From Halobacteriales archaeon SW_8_68_21 (GTDB lineage: Archaea > Halobacteriota > Halobacteria > Halobacteriales > Haloferacaceae): DNA of 46,773 bases. The stretch covers positions 13,867 to 60,639 of the forward strand of contig PXST01000014.1 in assembly GCA_003023405.1 (NCBI GenBank), given 5' to 3'. Below, piece after piece: positions 9,349 to 17,887 of the stretch. The notes beneath the pieces are model-generated. The model did no database searches. It was not told the DNA's origin and saw only the letters and a program-made list of their open reading frames with translations. The first letter of the stretch is position 1; the number at the start of each line of letters is the position of its first letter. The translations under genes and the position numbers were made by a program.

Positions 9349-9822
9349 ATGGCCGACCCGAGTGACACCGGTTCGGAGGTCGGTGATAGCGACCGGCAGT
9401 GCGCGACGAGTTCGGGTACGGCAGACCGGACGGCCGTCGTCGAGCGGCTGTACGACGACATCCCCTTTCACCGGCGACACGACCTAGAGGTGCTCTCCGT
9501 GACTCCCGACCGCGCCACCGTCAGACTACCGTTCGACCCCGGACTCGTGGGCAATCCCGACCTCGATGTCCTCCACGGCGGCGTCGTCAGCGCCGTCGTG
9601 GACCTCACCGGTGCCGCCGTCTTCGTCGGCGGCCGCGAGGCGTACACTCCGACGATCGACCTCCGCGTGAACTACCTCGAAGCCGCCGGTCGAGACCCGC
9701 TGTACGCGACGGCCACGGTGGACCGTCGCGGTGCCGGCATCGGCGTGGCGAGCGTCGAAGTCGAGTCCAGAGACGCGGTCTGTGCGACCGGCACGGGCGT
9801 CTACAAGCTCACCGATGACTGA
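9349..9822 (+). CDS. PaaI-type hotdog acyl-CoA thioesterase
   Basis: A 157-residue hotdog-fold protein. After a disordered acidic N-terminus (about 35 residues), the core contains VLHGGVVSAVVDLTGAAVF, the HGG motif and central helix of PaaI/YdiI-like thioesterases, and the strand IDLRVNYLEAAGRDPLYATA. These enzymes hydrolyse acyl-CoA, often aromatic or stalled pathway intermediates. The downstream amidohydrolase starts at 9815, overlapping the last codons. This pairing, and the acyl-CoA ligases in the next cluster, suggest a role in carboxylic acid catabolism. Confidence 0.88.
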   Translation: MADPSDTGSEVGDSDRQCATSSGTADRTAVVERLYDDIPFHRRHDLEVLSVTPDRATVRLPFDPGLVGNPDLDVLHGGVVSAVVDLTGAAVFVGGREAYTPTIDLRVNYLEAAGRDPLYATATVDRRGAGIGVASVEVESRDAVCATGTGVYKLTDD

Positions 9823-10660
9823 GTTCCCCGTCGACGGTGTCGTGGACGCCCACGTTCACCTGATGCCCGAGCGCCTGATGGTCGCCATCCGGGAGGCGCT
9901 CGGCGACGCCGCCGGGTGGGCGTTCGACCACCCGACCGACCGCGAGCGGATGGAAGCGACGCTGGCCGCCGCCGATGTCGAGCGGTACGCCGCGCTCCCG
10001 TACGCCGCGCGTTCAGATGCTGCGGCCGACCTCAACGAGTGGGTGATCGAGGCCGTCGCGGGCTCCGACCGGGCGATCCCGTTCGCCACCGTCCACGCCG
10101 CCGACGACGACCCGGGGACCGTCGTCGCCGACGCCTTCGACGCCGGGGCGCGCGGCCTGAAGCTCCAGCTCCCGGTTCAGGGGTTCGCGGCCGACGACCC
10201 GCGGCTCGATCCCGCCTACGAGGTCGTCGCCGCCCGCGACGCCCCGGTCGTACTCCACGCCGGGACGGCCCCGATGTTCGAGGACAGCCCCCACGTCGGC
10301 GTCGAGCGCTTCGAGTCGTTCCTCGCGTCCTACCCCGACGTGCGGGTGTGCGCCGCCCACATGGGCACGTACGAGACCGAGGCGTTCGTCGACCTCGCCC
10401 GCGACCGCGACAACGTCTTCCTCGACACCACGTTCGCCATGTCGAGCGTGGCCGAGACGTACATGGAGTTCGATCCGACGACCGTCGCCGACGATACGCT
10501 GATCGATCTCTCGGAGTCGATCATGTACGGCTCGGACTACCCGAACATTCCGTACCCCTACGCCCGGGAGCGGGAACACCTGCTCTCGCGGGAGCTGCCG
10601 ACCGAGGCCCGGCGTGACATCTTCTCTCGGACCGCGCGGCGCTTCCTCGACGACGACTGA
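9815..10660 (+). CDS. Amidohydrolase-2 (ACMSD-like) family protein
   Basis: A 281-residue TIM-barrel hydrolase/decarboxylase. Metal-binding DAHVHL (residues about 10-15), a His in VVLHAGT (about 148), CAAHMGTYE (about 180) and the Asp in YGSDYPNIPY (about 232) fit the amidohydrolase-2 family (PF04909), which includes aminocarboxymuconate-semialdehyde decarboxylases and resorcylate decarboxylases. Starts eight bases before the thioesterase stop, so translation is coupled. Substrate unknown; a ring-cleavage or carboxylate intermediate is plausible. Confidence 0.87.
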   Translation: MTEFPVDGVVDAHVHLMPERLMVAIREALGDAAGWAFDHPTDRERMEATLAAADVERYAALPYAARSDAAADLNEWVIEAVAGSDRAIPFATVHAADDDPGTVVADAFDAGARGLKLQLPVQGFAADDPRLDPAYEVVAARDAPVVLHAGTAPMFEDSPHVGVERFESFLASYPDVRVCAAHMGTYETEAFVDLARDRDNVFLDTTFAMSSVAETYMEFDPTTVADDTLIDLSESIMYGSDYPNIPYPYAREREHLLSRELPTEARRDIFSRTARRFLDDD

Positions 10661-10717
10661 CGACCGCGCCGGTCGCTCGCCGGTCACCGAGCGCCGACTG
10701 CGCTCTTTCGCGGCCGG

Positions 10718-11881
10718 TCAGTACCGCTCGTCCACGACGCCCGTCTCGTCGAGGTCGGCGACCAGTTCGACGGCGTCCGGAGTCACGACCAGACGGTCGC
10801 CGAGCGCCGCGCGCAGTTCGTCGGCGTCGGCCTCGCCTTCACAGACCACGACGAGGTGGTCGGTCGTTTCGGGCTGTGACACCTCGACGCGGTACTCGCC
10901 CGTCAGCCCCTCGAAGGCGGCGAGCACCGTCTCGATGCTCTCCGGGTACACCTTCACGCCCTTGACCTTCAGCCGCTCGTCCGTGCGACCGATGACGCCG
11001 TCGGGCAGCACGACGGTCCCGTCCCGGACCGCAAGTTCGGCGAGGTCGCCGGTCCGGTAGCGCACCAGCGGAATCCCCTCCTTCCGGACGTGCGTCACGA
11101 CGACCTCCCCGCGCTCGCCGGGGTCCAGCACCTCGCCCGTGTCCGGGTCGACGACCTCCACGACGGCGTAATCGTCGACGACGCGGAGGCCGTCCTCGGC
11201 CGCGGTCTCGGCGGCCACGGGCATGATGTGTCGCGTGCCGAAGTAGTCCACCGCCGTGGACGCGTCGAGCGCGTCCTTGACCGCTTCTCGGCGGCCGGGG
11301 ATCGAGGTGAACGGTTCGCCCGCGCCGACGAACGTGTCGACCGAGCCGCCCTCCGCGCCGATCTTCAGCGCGAAGCTCGGGTTGCCCACGACCGCGTCGA
11401 CGTCGTACGCCTCGATGGTCGCGGCGGCCCGCTCTGAGTCGCCGGGACCGAGCGGGAACACCTCCGCGCCGAGGCGTTCGAGCGCCCGATGGAGCACGTA
11501 TCCGGTGCCGAACAGCTCGTAGCCGAACGTGTTGACGACGCGGTCGCCCGACTCGATGCCGGCGCGTTCGAGCACGTCCGCGTTGGCGGCCGCCTGCCCG
11601 TCGAGGTCGTCGGCCGTGTCGAAGACCGGGCGGAGCTGCTCGCCCATCGGCGAGAACGTAACCATCGCCGCACCGTCGTACAGCGTCCCGCTCGGCGGTG
11701 CGTCCCCGAAGTCAGTCTCGAGCTCCGCGGCCGTCGTGAACGGGAGGGCCCTGAACTCGGCCCACGAGTCGACCGCCGTGGGGTCGACGCCCGCCTCCGA
11801 GAACTTCTCGGCGTAGAAGTCGCGGTCGACCACCCGCTCCAGTTGCTCCCCCACCGCCGCGAGTGTGCTGTCGTCGTACAT
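10718..11881 (-). CDS. PaaK-like adenylate-forming protein
   Basis: A 387-residue protein related to phenylacetate-CoA ligases. Present: YRTGDLAEL (about 280) and the hinge GRTDERLKVKGVKVYPESI (about 300) before a C-terminal subdomain. Unusual: the Gly/Ser/Thr-rich phosphate loop (SSGTTG in PaaK) reads TFSPMGEQL (about residues 74-82), and the YG-TE motif reads YFGTRHI. This suggests altered or lost adenylation activity, or a different acyl acceptor. It has its own promoter at 11905-11913 and lies downstream of the liv cluster. Confidence 0.8.
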   Translation of the reverse strand: MYDDSTLAAVGEQLERVVDRDFYAEKFSEAGVDPTAVDSWAEFRALPFTTAAELETDFGDAPPSGTLYDGAAMVTFSPMGEQLRPVFDTADDLDGQAAANADVLERAGIESGDRVVNTFGYELFGTGYVLHRALERLGAEVFPLGPGDSERAAATIEAYDVDAVVGNPSFALKIGAEGGSVDTFVGAGEPFTSIPGRREAVKDALDASTAVDYFGTRHIMPVAAETAAEDGLRVVDDYAVVEVVDPDTGEVLDPGERGEVVVTHVRKEGIPLVRYRTGDLAELAVRDGTVVLPDGVIGRTDERLKVKGVKVYPESIETVLAAFEGLTGEYRVEVSQPETTDHLVVVCEGEADADELRAALGDRLVVTPDAVELVADLDETGVVDERY

Positions 11882-11915
11882 CGCGTTAACACACGGCGAA
11901 CCACCACATAAATCT
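11881..11915 (-). promoter_or_regulatory. Promoter of PaaK-like gene
   Basis: On the minus strand a TATA-like box TTTATGTGG (about 11904-11912) stands about 26 bases before the ATG ending at 11881, fitting a leaderless transcript. The PaaK-like gene can therefore be transcribed independently of the upstream livM, from which it is separated by 136 bases. Confidence 0.6.
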
Positions 11916-12017
11916 CCGTCGCTGGTGTGGTTTCGGTGTCGAAACCCGCACGGCGCGCCGCCGGAGCGTGTATCGAGGAGTCGAAACGGTCGGGCCGCGG
12001 ACTGCGGGCCGTCGCGT

Positions 12018-13064
12018 TCAGTACGCGAACGGCCACGTGCGCAGGTACTCCTTGATCTTGCCGAGCCCGGCCAACACCCCCTTCGGCTCGACCGCGAGCA
12101 CGACGATGATGATGGAACCGAAAAACACCGGCAACAGCGCAGTCGCGTTGGTGCCCGTGAGGTCCGCGATGAGGTTCAGCCCGTCGTTGAGGTAGTCCTG
12201 AACGAGCGTGACGACGCCGACGCCGAGCAGCGCGCCCCAAACGCGCCCGAGGCCGCCGAACAGGAGCATGACGTAGTGTTCGAGGGTGAGCCCGATCGTG
12301 AAGTACTCGGCGTTGATAAAGCCGATCTGGAACCCGAACAGGCCGCCCGCGACGCCGATCATGAATCCGCCGATGGCGAACGCGAGCAGCTTATTCCTGA
12401 AGACGTTCACGCCGAGGACGGACGCGGAGAGGTCGTTCTCGTGGATGGCGCGGAACGTCTTCCCGATGCCGGTCCGGGAGAGGTTCAGCGACAGCATCGC
12501 GAAGATCAATAGCAGCACCAGCGCGAGCAGGTACTTGTCGACGGTCGTGCCGAGCGTGCCGACGGACCCGACGAGGCCCACGTTCGATGGCAGCGACTGA
12601 GTCGTCCCGCCGTGGATGAAGGCGAGCCGGGAGTTCACGAAGAACCACTCCTCGGCGATGAACTGGAGCGCCAGCGTCGAGATGGCGATGTAGAACCCCT
12701 TGACGCGGAACGACGGCAGACCGAAGCCGACGGCGACAAGCGCGGAGATGAAGCCACCGACGGCGAGCGCCGGGAACAGCCCCGCTCCGACGGCGAGCAG
12801 TCTGCTCGTGCTGTACGCGCCGATGGCCATGAACGCCCCCTGCGCGAGCACGATCTCGCCGGCGTAGCCGAGGATGACGTTCAGCCCCAACACCGCGATA
12901 GCGAAGATGTACGCCTGCGTCAGCAGCGTCACGGTCCCGCCACCGAGGAGGAACGGCGCGATGAAGGGGATCGGCAGCCCCACCGCGAGGGCTACCTTCT
13001 GTGTCCGCCACCGGACCAGCCCCATTCGCGACTCGTAGTCGGTGAAGTACTCACCGCAGGGCAT
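12018..13064 (-). CDS. livM: Branched-chain-type ABC transporter permease LivM
   Basis: A 348-residue inner-membrane permease with about nine hydrophobic segments. The segment LGLNVILGYAGEIVLAQGAF is diagnostic of LivM-type permeases (PF02653), and the EAA-like region RTGIGKTFRAIHENDLSASV contacts the ATPase. Pairs with LivH (13152-14105), LivG and LivF. Lies 87 bases after livH on the same strand, the only sizeable gap in the cluster. The substrate is probably a carboxylate rather than an amino acid, judging from the embedded acyl-CoA synthetase. Confidence 0.92.
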   Translation of the reverse strand: MPCGEYFTDYESRMGLVRWRTQKVALAVGLPIPFIAPFLLGGGTVTLLTQAYIFAIAVLGLNVILGYAGEIVLAQGAFMAIGAYSTSRLLAVGAGLFPALAVGGFISALVAVGFGLPSFRVKGFYIAISTLALQFIAEEWFFVNSRLAFIHGGTTQSLPSNVGLVGSVGTLGTTVDKYLLALVLLLIFAMLSLNLSRTGIGKTFRAIHENDLSASVLGVNVFRNKLLAFAIGGFMIGVAGGLFGFQIGFINAEYFTIGLTLEHYVMLLFGGLGRVWGALLGVGVVTLVQDYLNDGLNLIADLTGTNATALLPVFFGSIIIVVLAVEPKGVLAGLGKIKEYLRTWPFAY

Positions 13065-13151
13065 GCGACCACCTCCCGTCGGCCGCAGCCGTTCGACTCG
13101 TCGGTACGCCGTCGGAGCGCCCCGTGGCGCGCGAGTTGTGTCCCTTCATGA

Positions 13152-14105
13152 TCAGAGCCTCTCGATCCGCTCGGTCCCGAACAGGCCGTACGGCTTCACC
13201 AGAATGACGACGAGCAGGAGTACGAGCGGCAGAATCTCGCCGAACCCCGCGCCGAGGTTGGCCTGAACGCCCGTGAAGGGCACGTACACCGCGGTGCCGC
13301 CCACGAGGTAGTACGAGCCCAGTTCTTGGAGGACGCCCACGACGATCGAGCCGATGAACGCCCCGGGGATGCTGTCTAACCCGCCCAACACGACGGCGGC
13401 GAAGATGATGATCCCCGTGTCCTCAATGGAGACCGCCGCCCCGCCGCTGGATGTCGCCAGCAGGATGCCACCGATGGCGGTGATGGCGATAGAGAGCGTC
13501 CACGCGAGCGCGATGGTGCGCTCGATGGAGACGCCGAGCACCATCGCGGCCTGCTCGTCGCTGGCCGACGCCCGGAGGATGGACCCGGTGACGGTCCGGC
13601 GGAAGAACAGCATCAGGACGGCGACGACGACCAGCGCGATGGCGACTGCGACGGCGTACGCCGCCTGTATCGACGTGCCGAACGGAAGGGTAAGCTGGCC
13701 GCCCAACGTCAGCGCGTCGGGGTACGCTTTTGCGTTCTGGCCGTACAAAAAGAAGATGACCCCTTCGAGGATACTGCCGAGCGCCAACGTCACGATGATC
13801 ACAGACAGCACCGGCTCGCCGATGAACTGGCGGAAGACGATCCGTTCGAGTGCCAGACCGAGTACGACGCCGAGGAGGACCGTCACGAGCACCGCGGCCC
13901 ACGCCGGTATCGCCGCCGGGAGTACGGTCGCCGTGCCGAAGATGACGACCCCGTACGCGCCGACCATCGCGATCTGGCCCTGCGCGAAGTTCAGGACGCC
14001 GGTCACCTTGTAGATGAGCGAAAAACCCATCGCGACGAGCGCGTACAGCGCGCCCAGTCCGAGACCACTCAGCGAGATGTCGACGAACGTGACCCAGTTT
14101 ACCAT
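13152..14105 (-). CDS. livH: Branched-chain-type ABC transporter permease LivH
   Basis: A 317-residue permease with about eight membrane segments. GLGALYALVAMGFSLIYKVT and LNFAQGQIAMVGAYG near the N-terminus are typical of LivH. The loop VTGSILRASASDEQAAMVLG is the ATPase-contact motif. Its ATG (14103-14105) directly abuts the stop codon of the acyl-CoA synthetase gene, showing a common operon. Forms the membrane channel with LivM. Confidence 0.93.
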   Translation of the reverse strand: MVNWVTFVDISLSGLGLGALYALVAMGFSLIYKVTGVLNFAQGQIAMVGAYGVVIFGTATVLPAAIPAWAAVLVTVLLGVVLGLALERIVFRQFIGEPVLSVIIVTLALGSILEGVIFFLYGQNAKAYPDALTLGGQLTLPFGTSIQAAYAVAVAIALVVVAVLMLFFRRTVTGSILRASASDEQAAMVLGVSIERTIALAWTLSIAITAIGGILLATSSGGAAVSIEDTGIIIFAAVVLGGLDSIPGAFIGSIVVGVLQELGSYYLVGGTAVYVPFTGVQANLGAGFGEILPLVLLLVVILVKPYGLFGTERIERL

Positions 14106-16211
14106 CTATCTCACCTCCAGTTCGCGTTCGTCGTCGAGGACCGGTTGGTCCACGTCCACTATTCGCATGACGCCGCGTTCCGTCGACTCTCTGCCGTCTT
14201 GATACGTGATCGTGAGTTCCATTGTTATCTCGGTGCTGCCGTCGTACAGGGCCGTCACGAGGTCGCCGTATCGGTCCACGACGACCTCGCGGCGGAGCTT
14301 CCCGGTGCGCGTGAGTTCCCCGTCGTCGGCGTCGAACTCCTTGAACAGGAGCGTGAACCGCCGGATCGGGTGATCGAGGTCCTCGTTGGTCTCCGCGACG
14401 ACCCCCCGCAGCAGCTCTAAGACCGGTTCTTTCCGCGTCAGGTCGCTGTACCCCGCGTACTGGATGTCGCGCTGGTCGGCCCACTCCGCGACGTTGTCGT
14501 ACCGGATGTTCAGGACCGCGGTCAGCTCCGAGCGGTCGTCGCCGACGACCATCGCTTCTTTCACGTACGGGTTGAACTTCAGCTTCGTCTCGACGCTTAT
14601 CGGCGCGACGGCGGTGCCGTCGGTCATCTCTAAGACATCGTCCATCCGGTCGAAGATCCGCACGTGGTCGTCGTCGGTGAGCGCGCCGAAGTCATCGGTG
14701 TGGAGCCACCCGTCCTCGAACGCCGACTCGGTCTTCTCCGGCATCCCGTAGTAGCCCGAGGTGACGACCGGGCCGCGAACGAGCAGTTCACCGCCCGGCG
14801 TGATCCCCACCTCGACGTTCGGGAACACCTCGCCGACCGTCTCGACCTGAACGTCGTCGTCGCGGTGCATCGTCACGAACCCACAGACCTCGGACTGCCC
14901 CCAGATCTGCTTGAGCGGGACGCCCATCGCGTGGTAGTACTCGAAGTGGTCCTCCCCGAGGGGACCCCCACCGGTGTAGACGTTCTTCGCACGCTTTAGC
15001 CCGATCTTGTCGAGTATCGGGCGATACGCGACCCAGTACGACAGCCGGTGGGCCGCGCGGAGCCACGCCGGCGGCTCCTCGTCGTTCCTGTCGCCGATGA
15101 CGTACTCGGCGTACTTCTCGCCGACGCTCATCGCCTTGTCGTACACCCAGCGTTTGAACCGGGTGGTGTTCTCGACTTTCGCCTTGATGTCCGCGACCCA
15201 CGCCTCGTACCGCTTGGGCGACGAGAAGATGATCTCCGGTCCGATCTCTCGGAGGTCTTCTTCCTCGGTCTCGGGTTGTTCCGGGAAGTTCGCGGTCCAG
15301 CCGGCGACGAACGCGGCCGCGAGCAGGATCATCTGCTCGCCCACCCACGCCATCGGGAGATACGAAAAGTAGTCCGACTCCTTCGGCAGCGGGTCGATGT
15401 CGATGGCGGCGTTCGCGAGGTTCACGAGGTTGAAATGCGAGAGCCGGACGCGTTTCGGCATTCCCGTCGTCCCCGACGTGGGCGCGAGCATCGCGGTCGC
15501 CTCCGCGGGCACGTCCTGAATCTCGGACGCGAGGTAGTCGTCGCCCACGTCTCCGGAGTCGCGGCGCTCGCGGCCGCGCTCCTCTACGTCCTCGTAGGCG
15601 ACGATCGCTGGATCGCCCGGCTCGGTCTTCTCGCCGTTCTCGTACCGGAACATCCCCTTGTCGTCCCGGTAAATGATAGTCGAAAGCGAGGGCACGTCGT
15701 CCGAGACGAGGAGGATCTTGTCAACCATCTCTTGATCTTCGGCGTACACCACCTCGGGTTCGAGCAGGCGAAGCTGCTTTTCGATGTCCTCCGGCAGCAT
15801 GTCCTCGTAGTTCGGGGCCGCCATCCCGCCGAGGGACTGCGCGGCGATCCACGCCCACAGTTGGTGCGGGCGGTTGTACCCGATGGTGAACAGCACGTCC
15901 TCGTCGCCGAACCCGTACTCCTCTAAGCCGAGCGCGAACCGCTCCACGCGGTCATAGTACTCCTCCCAGGAGAACTCCTGCCAGACGCCGTACTGCTTCC
16001 AGCGTAAGGCGACGTCGTCCGGGTGTTCGGCGGCGTGGTCGATGAGGATCTCGGGGAGCGCTCGGTCGGAGACGATGGGCACCGACTCGCCGCCGGGCGC
16101 GGTCAGGACGCGCTCGACGGACAGCCCCGGGTCGTCGTCCGACGGGCCGCCGCCCACGTCGGCCAAGTCGCCGGGCGCGACGCCCTCGCTTTCGGCGTCG
16201 TCAGTCGCCAT
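14106..16211 (-). CDS. AMP-dependent acyl-CoA synthetase in liv operon
   Basis: A 701-residue adenylate-forming enzyme of the long-chain acyl-CoA synthetase type. Motifs: phosphate loop TSGTTGMPKRVRLSH (about residue 245), YTGGGPLGEDH (about 415), WGQSEVCGF (about 437), and the A8-like GWLHTDDFGAL (about 505). It converts a free carboxylic acid to its CoA thioester with ATP. The last about 35 residues (ITYQDGRESTERGVMRIVDV onward) form an extra beta-rich tail I do not recognise. Placed between livG and livH with no spacing, it probably activates the acid as it is imported (vectorial acylation). The substrate, fatty or aromatic, is not determined. Confidence 0.92.
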   Translation of the reverse strand: MATDDAESEGVAPGDLADVGGGPSDDDPGLSVERVLTAPGGESVPIVSDRALPEILIDHAAEHPDDVALRWKQYGVWQEFSWEEYYDRVERFALGLEEYGFGDEDVLFTIGYNRPHQLWAWIAAQSLGGMAAPNYEDMLPEDIEKQLRLLEPEVVYAEDQEMVDKILLVSDDVPSLSTIIYRDDKGMFRYENGEKTEPGDPAIVAYEDVEERGRERRDSGDVGDDYLASEIQDVPAEATAMLAPTSGTTGMPKRVRLSHFNLVNLANAAIDIDPLPKESDYFSYLPMAWVGEQMILLAAAFVAGWTANFPEQPETEEEDLREIGPEIIFSSPKRYEAWVADIKAKVENTTRFKRWVYDKAMSVGEKYAEYVIGDRNDEEPPAWLRAAHRLSYWVAYRPILDKIGLKRAKNVYTGGGPLGEDHFEYYHAMGVPLKQIWGQSEVCGFVTMHRDDDVQVETVGEVFPNVEVGITPGGELLVRGPVVTSGYYGMPEKTESAFEDGWLHTDDFGALTDDDHVRIFDRMDDVLEMTDGTAVAPISVETKLKFNPYVKEAMVVGDDRSELTAVLNIRYDNVAEWADQRDIQYAGYSDLTRKEPVLELLRGVVAETNEDLDHPIRRFTLLFKEFDADDGELTRTGKLRREVVVDRYGDLVTALYDGSTEITMELTITYQDGRESTERGVMRIVDVDQPVLDDERELEVR

Positions 16212-17045
16212 CTAATCGACCCCCGTGTAAACCCGGGCGACCTCGGGATCGTTCGTCACCTCGTCGGGCGGCCCGCGGGCGATGACCCCGCCCTTCTGTA
16301 TGACGATCATCCGCTCCGAGACCGCGGTGACGACTTCGAGGTCGTGTTCGATCATCACGAGCGTCAGCCCCTCCTCCTCGTGGAGGTCGGTCAGGAATCG
16401 GATCATGTCGTACTTCTCGTCGAAGGTGAGCCCGCTCATCGCCTCGTCGAGCAGGAGCACGTCCGGTTCGAGCGCGAGCGAGCGGGCGAGGTCGACGCGT
16501 CGCTGGACGCCCAGCGGCAGCGTCGAGACCGTCGTGTGGCGGTGTTCCCAGAGCTCGAGGTAGTCGAGGATCTCCTCGACGAACCGCATGTTTTCGGCCT
16601 CCGTCTTCCGCCCGGTTCCGTAGTACAGCATCGCCGAGAGTACGTTCGGGCGTTCGGCGACCGCTCGGGTCGTCATCACGTTCTCCAAGACGTCCTCGCT
16701 CTCGAACAGCTCCAACCCCTGGAACGTCCGGCCGATTCCGCGTCGGGCGCGGTAGTGTTCGGGCTTGCCGCTGACCTCCTCGCCGTTCAGGAACACGTCG
16801 CTCCCGGAATCGGGCGTGTAGAAGCCGTTGAGAACGTTCAGAAGCGTCGTCTTCCCCGCGCCGTTCGGGCCGACGATGGAGACCCACTCGCCGTCGGCGA
16901 TACCGAGGTCCACGCCGTCGACGGCGGTGATCGAGCCGAACGTCTTGGTCACGTTCCGGCAGCCGATCGCGGCCTCCTCGGGAGGGACGCGCACGCCCCC
17001 CCTGAGCGACGCCGCGCGCGCCTCGGCCTCCTGATCGGCGCTCAT
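16212..17045 (-). CDS. livG: Branched-chain-type ABC ATPase LivG
   Basis: A 277-residue ATPase. Walker A GPNGAGKTT (about residue 56), Q-loop RTFQGLELF, Walker B PDVLLLDEAMSG and switch His in MIEHDLEVV. The signature motif normally LSYGQ/LSGGQ reads LPLGVQRRVDLARS, seen in some LivG relatives. The C-terminus ends EVARVYTGVD as in LivG proteins. Its start overlaps the stop of livF by one base (TGATG). A short N-terminal extension precedes the domain. Confidence 0.93.
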   Translation of the reverse strand: MSADQEAEARAASLRGGVRVPPEEAAIGCRNVTKTFGSITAVDGVDLGIADGEWVSIVGPNGAGKTTLLNVLNGFYTPDSGSDVFLNGEEVSGKPEHYRARRGIGRTFQGLELFESEDVLENVMTTRAVAERPNVLSAMLYYGTGRKTEAENMRFVEEILDYLELWEHRHTTVSTLPLGVQRRVDLARSLALEPDVLLLDEAMSGLTFDEKYDMIRFLTDLHEEEGLTLVMIEHDLEVVTAVSERMIVIQKGGVIARGPPDEVTNDPEVARVYTGVD

Positions 17046-17887
17046 CAGGTCCACCTCTTGCGGATCTTGTAGTGTCTGATGTCGGTGTATCGGGAGTTTT
17101 CGCCGGACGTCCCGAGGTAGAACTCCTTGATCTCCTCGCGTCGGACCAGCTCGTCGGCCGGGTCGTGAAGCTCGATCTGACCGTTCTCCATGACATAGCC
17201 GTAGTCGGCTATCTCGAGGGTGCGCTTGGCGTTCTGGTCCGCGATGAGCATCGTGATGTTCTCCTGTCTGTTGATCTCCACGAGCGTCTCGAAGATGTCG
17301 CGGACCAGCTTCGGCGCGAGACCGAGCGATGGCTCGTCCAGCAGGAGCAGGTTCGGCCGATGGATGAGCGCGCGGGCGATGACGAGCATCTGCTGTTGCC
17401 CGCCGCTGGCGTAGCCGGCCTTGAGATGTAAGATGTCCTCCAGTTGCGGGAAGTACTCGAAGGCGATCTGGTAGTCGTCCTCGTCGAACCGGAACCGGCG
17501 GCCCTCGCGGTAGAGCCCGCACCGGAGGTTCTCCTCGACGGTGAGGTCCTCGAACACCCGCCTCCCTTCGAGGATGTGCGTGATGCCGCGGTCGACCATC
17601 TCGTTTGCGCCGTCGTTGGTCACGTCCTCGCCGCGCAGGAACACGCGGCCCCGCGTGACCTCGCCGCGCTCGCTGCGACCGATGCCGCTTATCATCTTCA
17701 GTATCGTCGACTTGCCGGCACCGTTCGGGCCGAGCAGCGCGACGATGTCCCCCTCGTCGGCCGACATCGAGACGCCCTGTACCGCGAGGAAGTGCCGGTC
17801 GTAGACGATTTCGACGTTGTCGAGTTCGACGACTGGGGGGCCGCCGTCGTCGGCCGCGTTCGCGGTCAATTGCTCGTTGGTCGCCAT
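17045..17887 (-). CDS. livF: Branched-chain-type ABC ATPase LivF
   Basis: A 280-residue ATPase with Walker A GPNGAGKST (about residue 52), signature YASGGQQQMLVIARAL, Walker B LLLLDEPSLGLAP and the LivF-typical ADQNAKRTLEIADYGYVMEN. A C-terminal extension of about 25 residues (FYLGTSGENSRYTDIRHYKI) is longer than usual LivF proteins. Its start overlaps the stop codon of the binding-protein gene (TAATG). Confidence 0.93.
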   Translation of the reverse strand: MATNEQLTANAADDGGPPVVELDNVEIVYDRHFLAVQGVSMSADEGDIVALLGPNGAGKSTILKMISGIGRSERGEVTRGRVFLRGEDVTNDGANEMVDRGITHILEGRRVFEDLTVEENLRCGLYREGRRFRFDEDDYQIAFEYFPQLEDILHLKAGYASGGQQQMLVIARALIHRPNLLLLDEPSLGLAPKLVRDIFETLVEINRQENITMLIADQNAKRTLEIADYGYVMENGQIELHDPADELVRREEIKEFYLGTSGENSRYTDIRHYKIRKRWT

